A stretch of 59,509 bases of DNA. Source: Pelatocladus maniniholoensis HA4357-MV3. Lineage in GTDB: Bacteria > Cyanobacteriota > Cyanobacteriia > Cyanobacteriales > Nostocaceae. A program made the translations under genes and the position numbers. The DNA is taken from NCBI GenBank assembly GCA_019359115.1, contig JAHHHW010000090.1:1-59509 (forward strand), written 5' to 3'. Of this stretch, positions 55,488 through 59,509 are shown piece after piece. Each line of letters starts with the position of its first letter. The stretch's first letter is position 1. Below the pieces are notes generated by a model, which worked only from the letters and a program-made list of their open reading frames with translations, was not told the DNA's origin and searched no databases.

Positions 55488-56225
55488 CTAACCATTACCA
55501 TCAGAAGAAGGTGGTTGAACAGCTAGATAAATGTAGTAAGTCGCCATTGGGATGACAGTAGCAGCAACTAAAAGTCCCACAACCCAGGCGATCGCATTAC
55601 CTTTTTCGCCTTCTTCTGTTTTCCCAAAAGTGCCTTCTACCTGTACTTTTTCGACTATTTGGGGTGGCCCGGGATCGGGTTCACCAGAAAGTACAGCGAT
55701 TAGGCGATCGCTAGCATCTAAAAACGCTTGATTATATTTGTCACCTGATCGCAAAGGTGTCATCAAAGTTTCGTCTGCGACACTTTTGGCAATTTCGTCT
55801 GTCAATAAAGACTTAACGCGATCGCCACTAATAATTGCAGCACCGTTGGTAACAGAATCAATCATTAATAAAGTTTGATTGGCTTGGGCTTCTGCTGTCG
55901 GAAACCATTTTTCAAACAATGCTTTTGTAAAACTTTCCGCAGTTTCACCATAATCTAAACGACGTACCGTAACAAATCTGACTTCATTTCCGGTGTTCTT
56001 TGCCAAATCCTCTGAGGCACTACTAATCTTGCCTTCATTGATACGACTAATGACTTCAGCTTGATCTAAAACCCAAGTATTGGGTGTGAAATTTGGCATT
56101 TCGTATACACCAGTGGCAAAAGCAGGTGTAGCAAAAAATGCAGATACTAGAATCATTATCACTGGCAGAATCAGCCATTGGATATGTTTTTTCCAATTAA
56201 ATAATTGGCAGAGAAACTGTTTCAT
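55488..56225 (-). CDS. psb32: TPM-domain protein, Psb32-like
   Basis: A 245-residue protein with an N-terminal signal/anchor (WLILPVIMILVSAFFATPAFA), a TPM domain (WVLDQAEVISRINEGKISS ... RSGDKYNQAFLDASDRLIA) and a C-terminal membrane helix. This is the architecture of cyanobacterial Psb32, a thylakoid protein linked to photosystem II repair and photoprotection. ATG 56225 is preferred, with upstream in-frame codons being non-family. Confidence 0.78.
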   Translation of the reverse strand: MKQFLCQLFNWKKHIQWLILPVIMILVSAFFATPAFATGVYEMPNFTPNTWVLDQAEVISRINEGKISSASEDLAKNTGNEVRFVTVRRLDYGETAESFTKALFEKWFPTAEAQANQTLLMIDSVTNGAAIISGDRVKSLLTDEIAKSVADETLMTPLRSGDKYNQAFLDASDRLIAVLSGEPDPGPPQIVEKVQVEGTFGKTEEGEKGNAIAWVVGLLVAATVIPMATYYIYLAVQPPSSDGNG

Positions 56226-56494
56226 TGGATGAATGTATAAAGACGGGCTTTCACCAAAAATACTACACAAATGCAGTACAAGTCTCACCTTTTGTCATGA
56301 TTTATGTGAAATTGGCTTGCTTTTAAGTTTTGATAAATTAGTAGTTTCTAACTTTTTCTACACCTATACATTCCGACACTTCAATACTCTTTGTTTCTTA
56401 ACGGCTGCCAAGATAAATGCGATCGCTATACACTTCTGTCTGTGCCTCCTGTCCTCTGCCTTTTGAAACCCCACATCCATTTTCTAGCTAGACC

Positions 56495-56965
56495 TTACTC
56501 GGCAATCACTGAAAGCGACGGTAACTTACGAATTTCTTCTCGTACACTCATCAGGATTTTACCGAGATGGTTTTCACCTGTTTGATCTGCACCGCAACCC
56601 CAAAAATAATCCTTGGGAGAATTTTCTACCAGTAATTGATCGCCGGTAGTGAGCAGAACTTCTCTAATATCAGCATGGGTGAGAAACTTTTTAAGTACAG
56701 CTTCTCGCATGATGTTAGTTTTAACTATCTCCCAATCTAAACGGACTTTGCGGGTACAACAGCGTCCTAATGCAGCAGCTTCTTCTGGCGTCTCAACTTT
56801 ATGGATGACAGGTATAATAACTGCGTCTGGTGTTCCCACAAATTTTTGAGCTTGATAATAATGCTCTACTGTCCGCCAATAAATACCGTCAATTGTAATC
56901 TCGTGGGGAGAAAAGTTAGAAAAACAGCCATAAAGCTCATAAGCTTTGTAAAAGTAAATAGTCAT
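56495..56965 (-). CDS. NADAR-family protein (N-glycosidase-like)
   Basis: A 156-residue NADAR (DUF1768, YbiA-like) protein: FSNFSPHEITIDGIYWRTVE, HYYQAQKFVG, then KFLTHADIREVLLTTGDQLL and FWGCGADQTGENHLGKILM. Family members hydrolyse N-glycosidic bonds in riboflavin intermediates or ADP-ribose adducts. Length is typical. ATG 56965 is chosen; the upstream in-frame codons are not conserved. Confidence 0.85.
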   Translation of the reverse strand: MTIYFYKAYELYGCFSNFSPHEITIDGIYWRTVEHYYQAQKFVGTPDAVIIPVIHKVETPEEAAALGRCCTRKVRLDWEIVKTNIMREAVLKKFLTHADIREVLLTTGDQLLVENSPKDYFWGCGADQTGENHLGKILMSVREEIRKLPSLSVIAE

Positions 56966-57111
56966 TTTAAAGTTGCTCTTTTTATACTTCAACTTCTATG
57001 ATGCCTGGAGTTGTTGGTAGGCAGAAGATAGCATCTTCAAAAAAGTTGGATTTTTGATTTTTGTAGGCAAAGTAGTAATCTATTCTTCTCGTCGTCGCTG
57101 CAAACCACGTT

Positions 57112-57215
57112 TATAGCAGTTCTCATTTGAATCAAATACACCGCCATGAACAATGTAGAGACGTTACATGTAACGTCTGGGCGCAGCGTATTGCATACAA
57201 CCGAGAAGCGCTATA
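57112..57215. mobile_element. MITE-like element, family F, copy 2
   Basis: Ends TATAGCAGTTCTC and GAGAAGCGCTATA, related to 46626-46762. Inside is a GTAGAGACGTTACATGTAACGTCT palindrome. It abuts the Uma2 remnant and probably removed its 5' part. Confidence 0.65.
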
Positions 57216-57588
57216 GAAGTGCATAAGTTAGTCAATGGAAAGTATGAATTGCAGGCAGAAAATCCTGTTTGGCTACCAGAAATTAGCTTATACCATTTCT
57301 TTATGAAGACGCATATAAAGAACCCCACCGCCTGCGGCACCTCCCCGCAAATTCGGGGAGGTTGGGAGGGGTCAAAATAATGTGCAGCTTCACAGAAAAT
57401 TGGTATTAGGAATTGGTTGCGAACGTGGAACCTATAGCGGAGTAATGCGAGAATGGTTGTATTGGTATGACGAAGAAGGTAAACGATATCCTACGCCAGA
57501 AGAACAGATAAAACAAGCAAACAAGTGTGCTGCAAAGCTGGCGGAGAAATTACGCGAGTTAGGGATAGATCCAAATATTGTTGACTAG
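57216..57588 (+). pseudogene. Uma2-family nuclease remnant interrupted by a MITE
   Basis: 57216-57290 encodes EVHKLVNGKYELQAENPVWL and PEISL; 57409-57588 continues GIGCERGTYSGVMREWLYWY then DEEGKRYPTPEEQ and a coiled tail. Removing the 115-bp element plus one TTA copy joins them in frame as PEISLGIGCERG, the middle-to-end of a Uma2 (DUF820) protein. The N-terminal half is missing, replaced by family-F element. Confidence 0.85.
57291..57405. mobile_element. MITE-like element, family E, copy 2, in Uma2 remnant
   Basis: 115 bp from TACCATTTC to AATTGGTA, flanked by TTA at 57288-57290 and 57406-57408. It is the inverted counterpart of 44923-45036 (about 80% alike by eye), with the same GGGGAGGTGCCGC core. 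Confidence 0.85.
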
Positions 57589-57595
57589 CACTATT

Positions 57596-58684
57596 TTATA
57601 CGACTTGACACTGGGCAGTATGTCGTAATAAATGGTCACATAAAACCAAAGCCACCATTGCCTCAACCATAGGAACTGCACGTGGTAACACACAAGGATC
57701 ATGACGTCCTTTTCCTGCTAAAAGCGTCTCTTCACCCTCATTAGTTACCGTCTTCTGTTCTTTTCTAATCGTTGCAGTTGGTTTAAATGCTACACGGAGA
57801 ATGATATTTTCACCGTTGGAAATTCCGCCTTGAATACCACCAGAACGGTTGGTACGAGTGCGAATTTCACCTGCTTCATCAATATAAAATTCATCGTTAT
57901 GTTCAAATCCACTTAGGAGAGTTCCGGCGAAACCAGAACCAATTTCAAATCCTTTGCTAGCAGGTAGAGACATGACTCCTTTAGCTAGATCTGCTTCTAA
58001 CTTATCGAAAACAGGATCACCTAAACCTTTGGGTACATTGCGCGCTACGCATTCTACTACACCACCGATAGAATTACCTTCACGGCGCACTTCCTCGATT
58101 AATTCAATCATGCGATCGCCACATTCAGCATCAGGACAGCGAACGATGTTGCTTTCAACTTGTTCTAAACTAACCGTAACTGGATCAATAATGGCTTCTA
58201 AATCTTTGATGCGCTTGACGTAACCGATAATTTCGACATTAGCGACTTGACGGAGAATTTTTTTCGCGATCGCCCCAGCTGCAACTCTACCTATTGTCTC
58301 TCGTGCTGATGATCTACCGCCACCTTGCCAGTTACGAATGCCATACTTGGCATCATAAGTTGCATCTGCATGGGAAGGACGATACTTGAGTGCCATCTCA
58401 TCATAATCTTGGGAACGAGTGTCTTTGTTGCGTACTAAAATGGCGATTGGTGTTCCCAGAGTTTTGCCTTCAAATACACCAGAGAGAATTTCGCATTTAT
58501 CTTCTTCTTTGCGAGGCGTGGTAATTTTACTTTGTCCTGGACGTCTGCGATCAAGTTCTATTTGAATTTCCTCGGTGGAAATTTCTAGTTGAGGAGGACA
58601 ACCATCAATCACAACTCCCACACCACCGCCGTGGGATTCGCCAAATGTAGTGATGCGAAATAGATGTCCGAATGTGTTGCCCAT
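57596..58684 (-). CDS. aroC: Chorismate synthase
   Basis: AroC makes chorismate from EPSP, the last step of the shikimate pathway, using reduced FMN. The 362-residue protein starts [20 protein letters not shown] and has [22 protein letters not shown] and [10 protein letters not shown]. Length is normal. The stop lies 7 bp from the Uma2 remnant's stop. Confidence 0.97.
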   Translation of the reverse strand: MGNTFGHLFRITTFGESHGGGVGVVIDGCPPQLEISTEEIQIELDRRRPGQSKITTPRKEEDKCEILSGVFEGKTLGTPIAILVRNKDTRSQDYDEMALKYRPSHADATYDAKYGIRNWQGGGRSSARETIGRVAAGAIAKKILRQVANVEIIGYVKRIKDLEAIIDPVTVSLEQVESNIVRCPDAECGDRMIELIEEVRREGNSIGGVVECVARNVPKGLGDPVFDKLEADLAKGVMSLPASKGFEIGSGFAGTLLSGFEHNDEFYIDEAGEIRTRTNRSGGIQGGISNGENIILRVAFKPTATIRKEQKTVTNEGEETLLAGKGRHDPCVLPRAVPMVEAMVALVLCDHLLRHTAQCQVV

Positions 58685-58830
58685 GATGTTGAGGAAGTAT
58701 TGTCTCGATTATTTATCTTACCTGAAGTTTTGTTGTCAACACTGACTACCTCATTAGTGTGATTGGTAATAGGTGATTGGTAATTCGAGAAAAATATACT
58801 ACCCATTACCCACCCATTACCCATTACCCA

Positions 58831-59385
58831 TTACCACTTATGTCTTATCCAGTCGTAAATCTCTACATATTTTGCTCCTGGATGATTCCATGAGTAGTCA
58901 TAGTCCATACCCTGAAGGGCTAGTTGGCAAAACTCTTGTGGCTTTTCGTACCACAGTGCGATCGCTCGATCCATTGCTGATTCTAAAGCATGATAATCGG
59001 TGTCATAGAAGACGTAGCCATTACGTAGTTCTGGAGGTAAATTTTGCTCGTAATCTCGGTCAAATACCGTATTCACGAGTCCACCGACACCACGCACAAT
59101 GGGTACAGTTCCGTACTTTAAGCCGATCATCTGAGTTAAACCACAGGGTTCGTAATTACTGGGGACAATAATCATACAGCAGGGAACAGGGAATAGGGAA
59201 CAGGGAACAGGGTTGAAAGTCTCTTGGTATATGGCTTTGTTTTTAAAATTTGTACTTCATTTACCTGAAATCTGCTGTATCTGCCCCGGCATAAATTAGG
59301 TGAGATAATTCTTCATTAAAGCCCAGTTCTAAATGAACATCGGGATTACTGTTTAAAAATTGTTTTTCGTGCTGGAAATGAGCAT
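58831..59385 (-). pseudogene. glgA: Glycogen synthase, C-terminal remnant split by a MITE and cut by an IS
   Basis: The upstream part (59385-59280) reads NAHFQHEKQFLNSNPD then VHLELGFNEELSHLIYAGAD. The downstream part (59175-58831) continues MIIVPSNYEPCGLTQMIGL and KYGTVPIVRGVGGL to the end. Removing the element at 59177-59277 with one TA gives GADMIIVPSNYEPCG in frame. The N-terminal two-thirds, including the ADP-glucose loop, is absent because the insertion sequence at the right edge adjoins. GlgA extends glycogen chains from ADP-glucose; this copy cannot work. A second glgA elsewhere is likely. Confidence 0.85.
59177..59277. mobile_element. MITE-like element, family G, in glgA, TA target
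   Basis: 101 bp with ends CAGCAGGGAACAGGG and (inverted) CAGCAGATTTCAGG, TA on both sides (59175-59176 and 59278-59279). Contains GGGAACAGGGAA tandem units at one end. Excision with one TA restores the glgA frame. Confidence 0.8.
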
Positions 59386-59508
59386 TAAACATCTCCAAAA
59401 TAGTATATTTTGTGGTAAAAGAACGTCAATAGAAGTTTTTTGACACCAAAATATGAGTAACGTACTAAATCACATAGAGGAGAATCCTCAAGAAACCAAG
59501 CGATTAAT
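59386..59508. repeat. Terminal inverted repeat of the window (IS end, copy 2)
   Basis: Exact reverse complement of 1-123. It starts at TAAACATCTCCAAAA, the apparent IS end, adjoining the glgA remnant, so insertion probably cut glgA. Confidence 0.9.
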
Positions 59509-59509
59509 A
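59453..59509 (+). CDS. Transposase N-terminus, partial (runs off the window)
   Basis: ATG 59453 begins the same 19 codons (MSNVLNHIEENPQETKRLI) as the copy at 1-56, here reading off the right edge. See that entry for the family argument. Confidence 0.6.
   Translation, partial: MSNVLNHIEENPQETKRLI

Noticed and set aside
1-59509. 59-kb composite transposon
   Set aside because: The same IS ends lie at both edges, but the content is core chromosomal genes and the edges may be assembly breaks.

Overview
The window looks like chromosomal DNA of a filamentous, probably heterocyst-forming cyanobacterium (order Nostocales). The grounds are petN, a Ycf46-type AAA protein, a Psb32-like TPM protein, split pntA1/pntA2/pntB, many GCGATCGC (HIP1) octamers, heptamer repeats such as GGTAATT and CCAATGA, and the many short palindromic repeats typical of that group. 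No rRNA, tRNA, prophage or biosynthetic cluster was recognised. I could not name a genus.

Layout. 1-123 and 59386-59508 are the same sequence in opposite orientation; each holds the first codons of one transposase reading outward, so both edges lie inside copies of one insertion sequence. 0.3-3.5 kb: NAD(P) transhydrogenase operon. 4.3-8.7 kb: a DUF2808 exported protein, then the conserved rpmH-rnpA-PH protein-yidC-khpB-yceD group. 8.9-13.8 kb: Ycf46, an SH3 protein, small membrane proteins, petN (29 codons), an exonuclease and a BON protein. 14-17 kb: an alpha/beta hydrolase, a DUF433/DUF5615 toxin-antitoxin pair lying between two CRISPR-repeat-like sequences, and a MotB/OmpA-like gene broken by a 25-bp duplication. 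17-26 kb: ribF, a metallo-hydrolase, surE, pheS, a frameshifted acetyltransferase, recQ and recN. 26-37 kb: an ABC1 kinase, a membrane protein plus a 964-residue predicted hydrolase, DUF3611, a transketolase-family enzyme and a YihY/BrkB protein. 37-45 kb: glgX, a repeat-rich kilobase, clpB and a stand-alone tnpB. 45-59.5 kb: TrhO, a split mtfA, an oxidoreductase, a histidine kinase, a RibD-like reductase, a FemAB-like protein, DUF4346, a Psb32-like protein, a NADAR protein, a Uma2 remnant, aroC and a broken glgA.

How it fits together. Most genes are core housekeeping functions (redox balance, translation and membrane insertion, DNA repair, glycogen turnover, proteostasis). What sets the window apart is the load of small non-autonomous elements. 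At least six families can be delimited from the sequence, several with target duplications, and some are nested in one another. They interrupt glgA and a Uma2 gene, supply a stop codon or C-terminus to two genes, and appear as in-frame insertions in two more. A 0.44-kb non-coding element splits mtfA. The most unusual structure is the toxin-antitoxin pair bounded by a 24-bp direct repeat that resembles a CRISPR repeat.
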